Assembly (NCBI GenBank): GCA_947479085.1
Contig: CANJYB010000022.1
Location: forward strand, 1 to 64,000
DNA from: Bacteroidota bacterium
GTDB taxonomy: Bacteria; Bacteroidota; Bacteroidia; 2-12-FULL-35-15
Length of the DNA: 64,000 nucleotides
Reading direction: 5' to 3'
Shown: positions 14,329-24,221 of the stretch, one piece after another
Layout of the letters: each line of letters begins with the position of its first letter
Numbering within the stretch: position 1 is the first letter of the stretch
The notes under the pieces: generated by a model
The model's database searches: none
Told to the model about the DNA's origin: nothing
What the model saw: the letters and a program-made list of their open reading frames with translations, nothing else
Translations under genes and position numbers: made by a program

Positions 14329-16923
14329 ATGTTAATAACACCTCCTAACAATATTGCGAAGGCTGATAAAGGAAAAAAGAAAAGAAACAAAAAGAAATAC
14401 CTGTTTATTTTTTCTCTTCTTCTGATAACAGGTTTTATTGTTGGAAATCATTTCGCTTCTAAAACTTTACAAACTAAGGGCTATAGTAGTTTATGGGATT
14501 TTGTAAAAACTGTTTCATCTAACTATTGGAACGGACTAGATGCCAAGCCTGAAAAAGTATCTATTGAAATCAAGGAAAAGGATTATAAATTTCTGGAAAG
14601 AAACAGGGAAAGAGCATTAGAAAGAAATGTTATAATTAATAACATTGACGGTGATTATGTTCCCGCTACATTTGAATATCAAGGCAAAAAATTAAAAATA
14701 AAGTTGAGGCTTAAAGGTCACATGACCGACCATTTGCAGGAAAACAAATGGTCGTTCCGGATAAAAGTGAAAGACAAAGGTTCGTTTATGGGAATGAAAC
14801 GCTTCTCCATTCAACATCCCGGCACTCGAGGTTATTTGTATGAATGGATATACCATGAATTAATGAAAAGAGAAGGCATTATGGCTTTACGGTATAAATT
14901 TATTAATGTAACAGTAAACGGACGCGATTGGGGAATATATGCTGTTGAAGAAAATTTCGATAAAGAATTAATTGAAAATAATAACCGGATATTGGCGCCT
15001 ATTATTCGTTTCAATCCTGATATGTATTGGATAAACAGGTATAATGTTATGAAAGCGCAGGCCTCAGCAGACGAATTTGCAACTTACTATTCAGCTAATC
15101 CTGAAGCATACAATGAAGATGCAGTTCTTGCAGATTCAATTCAACGAATTTACTTTTTAAAAGCAATGGCATTGGTAGAAGGATTCAGAAGCAAAGCACT
15201 CTCTGCTGACAAGGTGTTTGACATTGAAAAACTAGCAAAATTTCATTCCATTATTGATTTGGTTGGCGGTGAACATAGCATTGACTGGAGTGATATCAAA
15301 TATTACTACAATCCTGTTTCAGCAAAGTTAGAGCCTGTTGCCTATGAAAGCTTTACTTTTCTTGCATCAAGAGACATAACAGGAAGCTATAAGTATGTTC
15401 AATTAGATAGTGAAAAGGATAATTATGAAGATTGGCATACTGCAATTTACAGCAACCCGGAATTTTTTAAAACCTATGTAAAAAATCTGGAAAGAATTTC
15501 TAAGTCAAGTTACCTCGACAACTTTTTCACATCTGTAAATTCAACTTTGAGTACTAATCTTAAAATTCTGAATAAAGAATTTCCTTATAAGAAATTTGAC
15601 AAAAAGGGGTATTATAAAAATCAACAAATGATTCAAAGAATATTGTCAACTCCAAAAGGAATACAAGCCTATTTTAATAAGGTTTCAGACAATATGGTTC
15701 AATTGCAAATAGGCGAAATCGAAAGCCTTCCGATAGAAATCAAATCAATTTCTTTGTCAGGAATAAAAGCGCTACCCTCCTCTCCTATTATTTTACCCGC
15801 TAAGCAAAAAAATGAGTATTTAAATTATAAAAATTACGAATTCAAACTGCCGGACAATTTCAAATGGGATAATTCACTAATCAAAACCATGAAAATTAAT
15901 TATTCCATTTTAGGAGCATCAGCAAATTTAGAAACAAACATTTATTCCTATCCACACACGGAAGATGAATTTATATCAGAAGATTTAAAAAGAAAAGAAT
16001 CTACTATTCATAACTTTTCTTTTTTAACGATAGACGAAAAAAATAAAAGCATTTTTATAAACAAAGGAAAACAAGTAATTAATTCTGATCTGATTATCCC
16101 CAGGGGATATAAGGTATTTGCCGATGCGGGAGTTCTGGTTGACCTAAAAAACAAGGCAAAAATAATCTCTTATTCAGGTCTAATGTTCTCAGGAAATGAG
16201 GAGGATCAAATCATAATCGAATCAAGTGATTCAACATCTGAGGGTATTGAAATTATTAATGCTTCCAGTTCAAAATTAAATTATGTAACATTTAAAAACT
16301 TCCCGAAAGTAAATGATGAGCAATGGCATAGATCCGGAGCAATAACCTTTTACGAATCTGCAGTTGAATTCAATAATTGCAGTTTCTATAATTGTAAAGC
16401 AGAAGATGAGGTAAATTTAATTCGTTCACATTTTTCGTTTAATGAATGTCTTTTCCAGAAAATGCATGATGATGCTATTGATGCAGATTATTCAGAAGGG
16501 AAAATAAGCAATTCGGTATTTGAAAATTGTTTGGAAAATGCTTTGGACATTTCAACTTCCAAAGTACATGTAAATTCAATTTACATAAATGGATCTAATA
16601 ATAAAGCTATTAATGTTAAGGCTGGCGGCCAATTAACAGGTACTGAAGTCAGAATAAAAAATTGCAACATTGCAATTTCTGCTGAAGATTTATCAAATAT
16701 TAATTTCCAAGCCTTAACGATTAGTGATTCTAAGGTTGGCGTTATTGCTTACAAAAATAAATCCGGAGGGGGACATCCAACTATTAATATTAAGAGAATT
16801 AGTCTATTGAACGTGAAGAAAAATTATTTAAAAGAACAAAAATCAACTATTACAATAAATGATAAAGAAATTGAAGAAGAAGTAAATGACGTAGAAAACA
16901 TTATTAAAAGTGATGGGAAGTAA
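14329..16923 (+). CDS. CotH-type protein fused to right-handed beta-helix
   Basis: 864 residues. A Lys-rich N-terminus and one membrane helix (about 25-43) anchor the protein. A CotH-like region follows: KLKIKLRLKGHMTDHLQENKWSFRIK (about 120-145), MKRFSIQHPGTRGYLYEWIYHELMKREG, VNGRDWGIYAVEENFDKELI (about 197-216) and, near 325, SDIKYYYNP. From about 590 to 830 it has parallel beta-helix repeats (LNYVTFKNF, FNNCSFYNC, SFNECLFQKM, ISNSVFENC). The helix could bind a polysaccharide and present it to the kinase-like domain. Second CotH gene of the locus; it overlaps the phosphatase gene by about 11 bp. Confidence 0.78.
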   Translation: MLITPPNNIAKADKGKKKRNKKKYLFIFSLLLITGFIVGNHFASKTLQTKGYSSLWDFVKTVSSNYWNGLDAKPEKVSIEIKEKDYKFLERNRERALERNVIINNIDGDYVPATFEYQGKKLKIKLRLKGHMTDHLQENKWSFRIKVKDKGSFMGMKRFSIQHPGTRGYLYEWIYHELMKREGIMALRYKFINVTVNGRDWGIYAVEENFDKELIENNNRILAPIIRFNPDMYWINRYNVMKAQASADEFATYYSANPEAYNEDAVLADSIQRIYFLKAMALVEGFRSKALSADKVFDIEKLAKFHSIIDLVGGEHSIDWSDIKYYYNPVSAKLEPVAYESFTFLASRDITGSYKYVQLDSEKDNYEDWHTAIYSNPEFFKTYVKNLERISKSSYLDNFFTSVNSTLSTNLKILNKEFPYKKFDKKGYYKNQQMIQRILSTPKGIQAYFNKVSDNMVQLQIGEIESLPIEIKSISLSGIKALPSSPIILPAKQKNEYLNYKNYEFKLPDNFKWDNSLIKTMKINYSILGASANLETNIYSYPHTEDEFISEDLKRKESTIHNFSFLTIDEKNKSIFINKGKQVINSDLIIPRGYKVFADAGVLVDLKNKAKIISYSGLMFSGNEEDQIIIESSDSTSEGIEIINASSSKLNYVTFKNFPKVNDEQWHRSGAITFYESAVEFNNCSFYNCKAEDEVNLIRSHFSFNECLFQKMHDDAIDADYSEGKISNSVFENCLENALDISTSKVHVNSIYINGSNNKAINVKAGGQLTGTEVRIKNCNIAISAEDLSNINFQALTISDSKVGVIAYKNKSGGGHPTINIKRISLLNVKKNYLKEQKSTITINDKEIEEEVNDVENIIKSDGK

Positions 16924-17974
16924 AACAAATAAATCAATTTTAATATTAAGCGGACTAACGTTGCTGTTGAATGTTTTAACAGCGCAGATTATTTCCCCCT
17001 TTAATAATCTTCCTGTTTACGATTCTTCCAAAAACTACTCTTTTATTGTTAGTGGTCATTTTCATGGAGCGTCAACCAACTCATCCACCTTTCCAGCTTC
17101 AAGCCTCCTGGCGAATATAGATTCCTTAAATTCATTAAAGCCGGTCTTTTTAATGAGTCTGGGGGATATGTTTTTAGATGTTAATGATACCTATATAAAC
17201 CATTACAAATATTGTTTATTTGACAAATTAAAAATGCCTTTATTTAATTCGGTTGGCAATCATGATTTAGCAGGTAATGTTTACGAAAAAAAATTTGGAA
17301 AAACATATTTTTCTTTTGTACATAATTCGGAACTATTCATTGTTCTTAATACCGAAATGAATGATGGCAGTATAAAAGATGAGCAATTGAAATTATTTAC
17401 ATTTTCAATTGACACTGCTTTGAAAAGCGAAATAAAAAATGTTTTCATTTTTACTCATCGTCCGATATGGGCAGAAAGAATAGAAAAATACAGTAAACTT
17501 TTCAGTGATAATACACGAACAGCTTTAGGAAATAATAACTTTATTGAGGACATTGAACCTCTTTTGAAAAAGGTTTCAAAAAATAAAAATGTATATTGGC
17601 TATCAGGTTCTATGGGTGGAATGGCCCCAGCCTCTTTTTTCTTTGATAAAGACGAGAAAACAAATGTAACATTTATGCAAACTTCTATTCGTGATTTGCC
17701 AAGAGATGCTATACTCCAGGTAAACATTAATAACGGAATTGCTACCTTAAAAGGCATTTCAATAACAGGACAAAAATTAACACCCGTTGAAGATTACAAT
17801 TTAGTCTACTGGAATAAAAATATGGCACCAGAACAGGCCTTTAATTTCAGATTGGTTCCATATTTAGCTAAACAAATGTTACTTCATCATTTCTTTTGGT
17901 TCGGGTTTTTCTTCTTTCTTTTAATAACTCTTACAATTACATTCATTAAAAAACGATGGAAAAGAAAAAAATAG
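16913..17974 (+). CDS. Membrane-anchored metallophosphatase (calcineurin-like)
   Basis: About 353 residues; ATG 16913 is preferred to the GTG one codon earlier. A signal or anchor sequence at the N-terminus is followed by the metallophosphoesterase motifs: VSGHFHG (about 47), SLGDMFLD (about 83), NSVGNHDLAG (about 117) and FTHRPIW (about 180). A C-terminal membrane helix (HFFWFGFFFFLLITLTITFI) precedes a basic tail. The canonical first D-x-H is not clear (SGHFHG instead), so the metal site may be altered. Likely acts in the periplasm on lipid-linked or phosphorylated glycan intermediates. It overlaps the neighbours at both ends. Confidence 0.72.
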   Translation: MGSKTNKSILILSGLTLLLNVLTAQIISPFNNLPVYDSSKNYSFIVSGHFHGASTNSSTFPASSLLANIDSLNSLKPVFLMSLGDMFLDVNDTYINHYKYCLFDKLKMPLFNSVGNHDLAGNVYEKKFGKTYFSFVHNSELFIVLNTEMNDGSIKDEQLKLFTFSIDTALKSEIKNVFIFTHRPIWAERIEKYSKLFSDNTRTALGNNNFIEDIEPLLKKVSKNKNVYWLSGSMGGMAPASFFFDKDEKTNVTFMQTSIRDLPRDAILQVNINNGIATLKGISITGQKLTPVEDYNLVYWNKNMAPEQAFNFRLVPYLAKQMLLHHFFWFGFFFFLLITLTITFIKKRWKRKK

Positions 17975-19041
17975 TTTTTCTTTATTCTGAACTTGCAACT
18001 TACTTTCTGGCCTGCATAAAACAGCTCCTATTGCATCCTGAAGTTGAGGTTCACATTGTACGTTGGGAAGTTAATAAGGAAGCTCCTTTTCAATTTTCAT
18101 TCTCAGAAAACCTGAAGACATACGAACGAAAAGATTATTCTTCTTCTCAATTACTTGGATTGGTAGGTATTATTGACCCTGACATTATCTATTCCAGCGG
18201 ATGGATGGATAAAGACTATTTAAAAATCTGCAAAAAATATAAAAACAAAATTCCTGTAATTGTTGGTTTTGATAACCAATGGAAAGGTTCCTTAAAACAG
18301 AAAATAGCTACAATTGTCAGTCCATTTAAAATATTAAATCACTTCTCTTATTGTTGGGTGCCCGGAGAATTACAATATAAATATGCTTTAAAGCTAGGTT
18401 TTAAAACATCTAAAATATTAACCGGATTTTATTGTTGTGATTTTGATTTTTTTTATAACCAATATCTTGCAAATAAAGATCTGAAACAAAAACAATTTCC
18501 TCACCGTTTTATCTATGTAGGACGATATGTAGAGCATAAGGGAATAATGGATTTATGGACTGCTTTTATCGAATTGCAAAAAGAGAATCCAAACGATTGG
18601 GAACTTTGGTGTATTGGTACAGGTGATGTTCAGCCGGTTATTCATGATAAAATTAAACATTTTGGGTTTGTACAACCCAATGATTTACATTTGTATATAG
18701 AAAAAACGGGAGTTTTTGTATTACCAAGCCATTTTGAACCATGGGGTGTGGTTGTTCATGAGTTTACATCTGCAGGTTTTCCAATAATTTGCTCTGATGA
18801 AGTAGGTGCAAGAACTACATTTGTAGAAAATGATTTGAATGGTTATGTTTACGAATCAGGAGATATTAAATTACTAAAAGATGCCATGATAAAAACAATG
18901 AGTCATTCCGATTCGGAACTTATATTAATGTCTGAAAAGAGTATCGAGAAAGCGAGGCAACTTACTCCTGAAAAATGGGCTGCAACACTTTTAAAAGTTT
19001 GTGGTTCGGCAATTACTAATGATATTACAAGTCAAAAATAA
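17956..19041 (+). CDS. Glycosyltransferase family 4 protein
   Basis: 361 residues with a GT-B fold. The N-terminal domain starts KKKIVFLYSELATYFLACIK. The C-terminal donor-binding domain has FIYVGRYVEHKGIMDLWTAF (about 191-210), WELWCIGTGDV, and the EX7E-type segment VLPSHFEPWGVVVHEFTSAG (about 255-274) followed by PIICSDEVGAR. These are GT4 hallmarks. It transfers a sugar from an NDP donor in the cytoplasm while the repeat unit is assembled. The gene overlaps the phosphatase by 19 bp and its stop overlaps the asnB-like start by 1 bp. Confidence 0.85.
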   Translation: MEKKKIVFLYSELATYFLACIKQLLLHPEVEVHIVRWEVNKEAPFQFSFSENLKTYERKDYSSSQLLGLVGIIDPDIIYSSGWMDKDYLKICKKYKNKIPVIVGFDNQWKGSLKQKIATIVSPFKILNHFSYCWVPGELQYKYALKLGFKTSKILTGFYCCDFDFFYNQYLANKDLKQKQFPHRFIYVGRYVEHKGIMDLWTAFIELQKENPNDWELWCIGTGDVQPVIHDKIKHFGFVQPNDLHLYIEKTGVFVLPSHFEPWGVVVHEFTSAGFPIICSDEVGARTTFVENDLNGYVYESGDIKLLKDAMIKTMSHSDSELILMSEKSIEKARQLTPEKWAATLLKVCGSAITNDITSQK

Positions 19042-20936
19042 TGTGTGGAATTAACGGAATACTTGGTTTATCTGATAAAAAAAATGCAGAACAAAAGGTT
19101 ATTGCAATGAATACTGCAATGAAACATCGTGGACCTGATGATCAGGGCTTTTTTATTGACAAAAAAATAGCATTGGGACACAGGCGACTTTCCATTATTG
19201 ATTTATCAGCAGCAGGACATCAGCCAATGCATTCTTTTGATGGTCGTTATCTAATTGTTTACAATGGTGAATTATACAATTTCAGGGAATTAAAATTTGA
19301 ATTACAACGCGTTGTTTCTGGTTCAAAAGAACAAGCCTATCTATTTCAAACAAATACAGATACAGAAGTAATTCTTGCTTCCTATATCCGTTGGGGAGCA
19401 GAATGCCTGAATCGATTTAATGGAATGTTTGCCTTTGCAATATGGGACAGTCATACTAAAGAGCTTTTTATTGCCAGGGACAGACTTGGAATAAAACCCC
19501 TATATTATTATTTTACTGAGGGTATTTTAGCATTTTCTTCTGAAATCAGATCGTTACTTGCAAGTGACTTAATTAAAAGAAAATTAGATGAAACCAGTTT
19601 GATTGATTACTTGCGATATCAAACCGTACATGCCCCGAACACCATGGTTAAGGGAGTAAAAATGTTAATGCCCGGCCATTATATGAAAGGATCTTTCAAT
19701 AAGGTTACAATACATAGCTATTGGAATATAAGCGAAACAATTAGCGATGAATCAAAAGGAAAGTCATATAAAGAAGTATGTAGTGATGTAAATACTCTAT
19801 TAACAAAATCAGTAGAAAGAAGATTAATAGCCGATGTCCCTTTCGGTGCATTTCTTTCAGGAGGAATTGACTCTAGTGCAATAGTTGGATTAATGAGCAA
19901 AGTATCTACAGAAAAGATAAAAACCTTTTCTGTTACGTTTGATGAAAGTGAATTTTCGGAAGCAAAATATGCTCAGTTAATTGCAAAAAAATTCAACACA
20001 GACCATCATGAAATAAAACTCAAACCTGCTGATTTCATTGAACAACTTCCTAATGCTTTAAAAGCTATGGACCACCCAAGCGGTGATGGACCAAATACAT
20101 ATATTGTTTCGAAAGCTACCAAAGAAGCAGGTATAACTATGGCCCTTTCCGGGTTGGGTGGAGACGAACTATTTGCGGGGTATGATGTATTTAAACGCTC
20201 TTTAGACTTAAATAAAAAAAATTGGCTTAATCTTTTTCCTTCATTCGCCCGAGGAATTGGAGGAGATATTTTAACTACACTAAAACCCGGAGTTGCGTCT
20301 GAAAAAATATCGGAATTATTAAAACAAAACAAAGTTAATTTTAACTCTTTCTATCCTTTATCCAGGCAAGTCTTGATGGATAATCAAATATTAGAAATAG
20401 TAAACCAAAAAGAGCTACCCATCAACAAAGTATTTGAAATTGTTAAGGAAACAAACACTTCGAATCTGCAATCAGAAATTTCAAAAGTTAGTATCGCTGA
20501 AATTTCAACCTATATGCAAAATGTCCTATTAGGAGATGCTGATCAGATGAGTATGGCTCATGCGTTGGAAGTTCGGGTTCCTTTCATCGATTATACACTT
20601 GTTGAATATGTATTGGGTGTGCCTGACAAATTTAAAATTCCAACTTCTCCAAAAAAATTATTGGTGGATGCTCTTGGTGATTTGCTCCCTTCGGAAATTG
20701 TAAATCGACCTAAAATGGGATTTACTTTCCCTTGGAAACAATGGATGAAGCAGGAATTAAAAAACTTTTGCGAAGAGAAAATTATATCCTTATCAAAACG
20801 TAAACCTTTTAATGAAAAAGGCATGATTAAACTCTGGAATGATTTTCTTTCAGACAAGCCAAACATTACCTGGTCAAGAATATGGTATTTAGTTGTTCTT
20901 GAAAATTGGTTGCAGGAAAATGATATTACTGATTAA
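19041..20936 (+). CDS. asnB: Asparagine synthase (glutamine-hydrolysing) family amidotransferase
   Basis: 631 residues. Cys2 after the initiator Met (MCGINGILG) is the N-terminal nucleophile of the glutaminase domain, with HRGPDDQG (about 30-37) and YNGELYNF. The synthetase domain has the PP-loop FLSGGIDSSAIVG (about 271-283) and LSGLGGDELFAGYD (about 370). Full length for the family. In a polysaccharide locus such enzymes often amidate sugar acids rather than make free Asn, so the substrate is uncertain. It is the last gene of the rightward series; its TAA overlaps the stop of the opposing peptidase gene by 3 bp. Confidence 0.88.
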   Translation: MCGINGILGLSDKKNAEQKVIAMNTAMKHRGPDDQGFFIDKKIALGHRRLSIIDLSAAGHQPMHSFDGRYLIVYNGELYNFRELKFELQRVVSGSKEQAYLFQTNTDTEVILASYIRWGAECLNRFNGMFAFAIWDSHTKELFIARDRLGIKPLYYYFTEGILAFSSEIRSLLASDLIKRKLDETSLIDYLRYQTVHAPNTMVKGVKMLMPGHYMKGSFNKVTIHSYWNISETISDESKGKSYKEVCSDVNTLLTKSVERRLIADVPFGAFLSGGIDSSAIVGLMSKVSTEKIKTFSVTFDESEFSEAKYAQLIAKKFNTDHHEIKLKPADFIEQLPNALKAMDHPSGDGPNTYIVSKATKEAGITMALSGLGGDELFAGYDVFKRSLDLNKKNWLNLFPSFARGIGGDILTTLKPGVASEKISELLKQNKVNFNSFYPLSRQVLMDNQILEIVNQKELPINKVFEIVKETNTSNLQSEISKVSIAEISTYMQNVLLGDADQMSMAHALEVRVPFIDYTLVEYVLGVPDKFKIPTSPKKLLVDALGDLLPSEIVNRPKMGFTFPWKQWMKQELKNFCEEKIISLSKRKPFNEKGMIKLWNDFLSDKPNITWSRIWYLVVLENWLQENDITD

Positions 20937-22174
20937 TTATTCGTGCTTTTGTAAAAAAGTGTAGAACAATTTTGTTTTCTAAAAATAATATTTGCCTGTT
21001 GCCGAATTTCTTCCGCTGATACAGCTAAGTACTTTTCCGTTTCGTGGTTTATTATCTCTGCATCTCCCATAAGCTCTGATATTGCAAGGTTAGTTGCTTT
21101 ACTTAAAACGTCTATCTCTCCAAATATATGAGTCGCCTCACTTTTATTTTTCACCTTAGTCAATTCTTTTTCACTTACTAATTCATTTTTAAATTTATCC
21201 AACACAAACTCAATTGACTCATTTGCCAGCATCAAATCAACCCCTTTAGTTAACTTACCTGAAATAACGAATAGCCCTTTATCCATATCCCCCATAACGA
21301 AAGCATGAATCTCACTGAATATCTTTTTTTCTTTAATAAGCTCATTATGCAACCTTGATGAATTGCCCTGAGATAAAATATCTGATAATAAATCTACCGA
21401 ATAGTATTCTTTGTCAAAACGCGAACACATATGATACACTTTATAAATCGCATCAAGCGGCACATCACGTTCGACAGTTAAAGTTCTTGCCTCGGTTTGA
21501 AATGGCTCCGCAGGTAGTTTTCGTTCTTCTTTCTTTCCTTTTGGAATAGGAGCAAACCACTTTTCAGTGAGTTGTTTTACATTTCCTAAATCAACATTTC
21601 CAGCTACCACCATAATAGCATTATCAGGGGTATAGAATTTTTTAAAGAAATTTTTCACATCATCCATTTTTGCATTTTCTATGTGCGAAATTTCTTTCCC
21701 AATAGTATCCCACTTGTAAGGATGAACCTTATAAGCTAATGGTCTCAATAAAAGCCAAACATCGCCATAAGGTTGATTAAGATAACGTTGTTTAAATTCC
21801 TCAATAACTACATTACGTTGAACCTCTAAACTTTTTTCAGAAAAAGCAAGATTCATCATTCTATCACTTTCCAACCAAAAACCAGTTTCCAGATTATCTG
21901 CAGGAAGCGTCAAATAGTAATTTGTAATATCATTGGTTGTAAATGCGTTATTCTCCCCTCCTACTCTTTGCAAAGGCTCATCAAAATTCGAAACATTGGC
22001 ACTTCCTCCAAACATTAAGTGTTCGAAAAGATGAGCAAAACCCGTTTGTTCAGGATTTTCATCACGGGCTCCGACATCATATAATATATTAATACAAGCA
22101 ATTGGAGTAGATTTATCCTGATGCACAATTACAGTTAATCCATTATCCAATTTAAATTTCTCAAATTTTATCAT
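20933..22174 (-). CDS. M16 (insulinase) family zinc peptidase
   Basis: 413 residues with the inverted zinc motif HLFEH (His48, Glu51, His52) in QTGFAHLFEHLMFGGS and the downstream Glu in VVIEEFKQRYLNQPYG (about 121-136). The second half is the inactive M16 repeat, and the length matches the bacterial single-polypeptide form. No signal peptide is evident, so the protein may be cytoplasmic or exported by another route. It is 2 bp from the flavin enzyme gene upstream (22177-23115) and presumably cotranscribed from the 23148 promoter. It converges on the asnB-like gene with a 4-bp overlap. Confidence 0.87.
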   Translation of the reverse strand: MIKFEKFKLDNGLTVIVHQDKSTPIACINILYDVGARDENPEQTGFAHLFEHLMFGGSANVSNFDEPLQRVGGENNAFTTNDITNYYLTLPADNLETGFWLESDRMMNLAFSEKSLEVQRNVVIEEFKQRYLNQPYGDVWLLLRPLAYKVHPYKWDTIGKEISHIENAKMDDVKNFFKKFYTPDNAIMVVAGNVDLGNVKQLTEKWFAPIPKGKKEERKLPAEPFQTEARTLTVERDVPLDAIYKVYHMCSRFDKEYYSVDLLSDILSQGNSSRLHNELIKEKKIFSEIHAFVMGDMDKGLFVISGKLTKGVDLMLANESIEFVLDKFKNELVSEKELTKVKNKSEATHIFGEIDVLSKATNLAISELMGDAEIINHETEKYLAVSAEEIRQQANIIFRKQNCSTLFYKSTNN

Positions 22175-22176
22175 TT

Positions 22177-23115
22177 TTACATTTTTAGTTCCTCTTTCAC
22201 ACTGTAATACTCTTTCATTATTTCATCTATTATATCCTTTGCAGGTTTAATTTCTCTAATTAACGAAGAAATCTGCCCGATTTCCAATTCCCCCTCTTCC
22301 AAATCGCCCTCAAACATACCCTTTTTTGATCGCCCCCGACCTAAAAGAGTTGACAATTCTTCTATTGAGGCCCCTCTTATTTCTGCTTTTTCAACTTCCT
22401 CATAAAATTTATTTTTCAAAAGTCTGACAGGAGTAAGTTGTTTTAACATCAACTTCGTATCGCCCTCATTTGAGCTGATTATTTTATTTTTAAAATTAAT
22501 ACTTGCGGAAGATTCGACAGAGGCGGCAAATCTACTACCAATTTGAACACCATCCGCTCCCAATGCCAATGCTGCCAGAAGGCCCCTTCCAGTGGCTATA
22601 CCACCTGCTGCTATAATTGGAATATTTACGGTTTGTTTAATTAATGGAATCAAACAAAAAGTAGTAGTTTCTTCTCTTCCATTATGCCCTCCAGCCTCAA
22701 AGCCTTCCGCTACAATTGCGTCCACTCCCGCTTCTTCTGCCTTTTTTGCAAATTTCGCATTTGAAATAACATGAACAACGACAATTCCATTATCTTTTAA
22801 TTTTTGTGTCCAAGTTTTAGGATTTCCAGCGGAAGTAAAAACAACCTTAACTCCCTCTGAAATAATTATTTCAATATGCTTTTCAATATCCGGATATAGC
22901 ATTGGAACATTAACCCCGAAAGGTTTATCGGTTGCATTTTTACATTTTTTTATATGTTCCTTTAAAGTCTCAGGATACATGCTTCCGCTACCGATAATCC
23001 CAAGACCACCAGCATTACTAACTGCAGATGCAAGTTTCCATCCACTACACCAAATCATTCCTGCCTGAACAAGTGGGTAACTAATATTAAAAAGTTTACA
23101 AATTTTGTTGTTCAT
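22177..23115 (-). CDS. Nitronate monooxygenase / FabK-like FMN enzyme
   Basis: 312 residues, one TIM barrel of the 2-nitropropane dioxygenase family. YPLVQAGMIWCSG (about 13-25) and AVSNAGGLGIIGSG (about 31-44) form the FMN phosphate region; FGVNVPML (about 66), VVFTSAGNPK (about 91), IVAEGFEAGGHNG (about 134-146), IIAAGGIATGRG and ALGADGVQIGSRF complete the site. The family includes nitronate-detoxifying monooxygenases and FabK enoyl-ACP reductase; sequence alone does not separate them here. Promoter TATCTTCG lies 33 bp upstream. Confidence 0.85.
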   Translation of the reverse strand: MNNKICKLFNISYPLVQAGMIWCSGWKLASAVSNAGGLGIIGSGSMYPETLKEHIKKCKNATDKPFGVNVPMLYPDIEKHIEIIISEGVKVVFTSAGNPKTWTQKLKDNGIVVVHVISNAKFAKKAEEAGVDAIVAEGFEAGGHNGREETTTFCLIPLIKQTVNIPIIAAGGIATGRGLLAALALGADGVQIGSRFAASVESSASINFKNKIISSNEGDTKLMLKQLTPVRLLKNKFYEEVEKAEIRGASIEELSTLLGRGRSKKGMFEGDLEEGELEIGQISSLIREIKPAKDIIDEIMKEYYSVKEELKM

Positions 23116-23147
23116 ATAGGATTTTTAATTATTTTTGTCCAACGTTG

Positions 23148-23155
23148 CGAAGATA
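23148..23155 (-). promoter_or_regulatory. -7 element TATCTTCG for the 23115-20933 pair
   Basis: Minus-strand TATCTTCG fits TAnnTTYG and lies about 33 bp before the oxygenase/reductase start. Confidence 0.45.
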
Positions 23156-23221
23156 AAATATTTTTCTTCACTTAAGTTTTTAATTTTAATACTATCACAT
23201 AATTAATTTAATATTTGTACC

Positions 23222-24154
23222 ATGCGTAAAATAATACTAGCATTAGCAATTTTCACCACTCCTTTAATAGGAGTCGCCCAATATAATTGGGATATAGGTA
23301 TTCAGGCAGGAGCATCTAACTACCTTGGTGAAATTGGAGGTAAATTTGATACCAGAAAAGATTTTGTTCGGGATATTAAATTAAATAAAACTCAATTTAC
23401 AGCTGGTGGGTTTGCGAGATATAAATTCACTTCTCTTCTTTCAGCTCAATTAGGATTGAATTGGGTTAGAATACAAGGTGCTGATAACGCCTCTACTAAT
23501 CCTGCACGTGTTGGACGTAACTTATCATTCAGAGACGATATTCTTGAATTGGCTTTAACCGCTCAAGTATTTTTTTATGAAATGCCGGATTTAGGTCATA
23601 CTTATCGTTATAAAAATGATTTTAAAATGTATGCATTTGGTGGAGTTGGTGGTTTTTATTATAACCCAAAAGCGTACACAAAAGAAGGGGATTGGGTTGC
23701 TTTAAGACCACTAAAAACAGAAGGGAAGAGCTATGGACCTGTAAATGTTTGTATTCCTTTGGGATTAGGCTTTCTTTTTACAGTTAATAAACGCCACCGT
23801 ATTGGTTGGGAATTTAATTGGAGAACTACCTTTACTGATTATTTAGATGATGTAAGCAGTGAGTATGTTGATCCTTCAACTTTAGAAAGTGACGAAGCTC
23901 GCGCTTTGGCAAATCGTAATCCTGAAATAAGTTATATGCCAACCGGTACAGATGAAGGTGAAGTTGCTACTCCTGGACAATATGGAAGAGCAGGGGAAAA
24001 ACGTGGCGACCCATCGCATAAAGACACCTATTTAACAACTTCTTTATACTATAGTTATGTTATACGTGGTAGAAGTAGTTTATATAAATCTAAATACGGA
24101 AGTATCTTTAGAAAATCAAAATCTAAAAAACGTAAGATTCGTGCTAAGTTCTAA
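23222..24154 (+). CDS. DUF6089 outer-membrane beta-barrel protein
   Basis: 310 residues. The signal peptide (1-19, ending GVAQ) is followed by alternating strands typical of an outer-membrane barrel: YNWDIGIQAGASNYLGEIGG at the start, FTAGGFARYKFTSLLSAQLGLNWVRI, FKMYAFGGVGGFYYNP and RIGWEFNWRTTFTDYLDDVSS. These match the DUF6089 family of Bacteroidota. The loop after the last DDVS motif is long, and the tail ends in a very basic SKSKKRKIRAKF. Role unknown, probably structural. A strong bidirectional terminator follows at 24172. Confidence 0.8.
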   Translation: MRKIILALAIFTTPLIGVAQYNWDIGIQAGASNYLGEIGGKFDTRKDFVRDIKLNKTQFTAGGFARYKFTSLLSAQLGLNWVRIQGADNASTNPARVGRNLSFRDDILELALTAQVFFYEMPDLGHTYRYKNDFKMYAFGGVGGFYYNPKAYTKEGDWVALRPLKTEGKSYGPVNVCIPLGLGFLFTVNKRHRIGWEFNWRTTFTDYLDDVSSEYVDPSTLESDEARALANRNPEISYMPTGTDEGEVATPGQYGRAGEKRGDPSHKDTYLTTSLYYSYVIRGRSSLYKSKYGSIFRKSKSKKRKIRAKF

Positions 24155-24171
24155 AGCAAGATTCTAAGATA

Positions 24172-24208
24172 AAAAAAGCGATGAAATTAATTTCATCGCT
24201 TTTTTTTA
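24172..24208. terminator. Bidirectional terminator
   Basis: AGCGATGAAATTAATTTCATCGCT is a perfect palindrome flanked by a run of As on the left and eight Ts on the right, between two convergent genes; it would serve both. Confidence 0.9.
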
Positions 24209-24221
24209 ATATACTAAAAAG

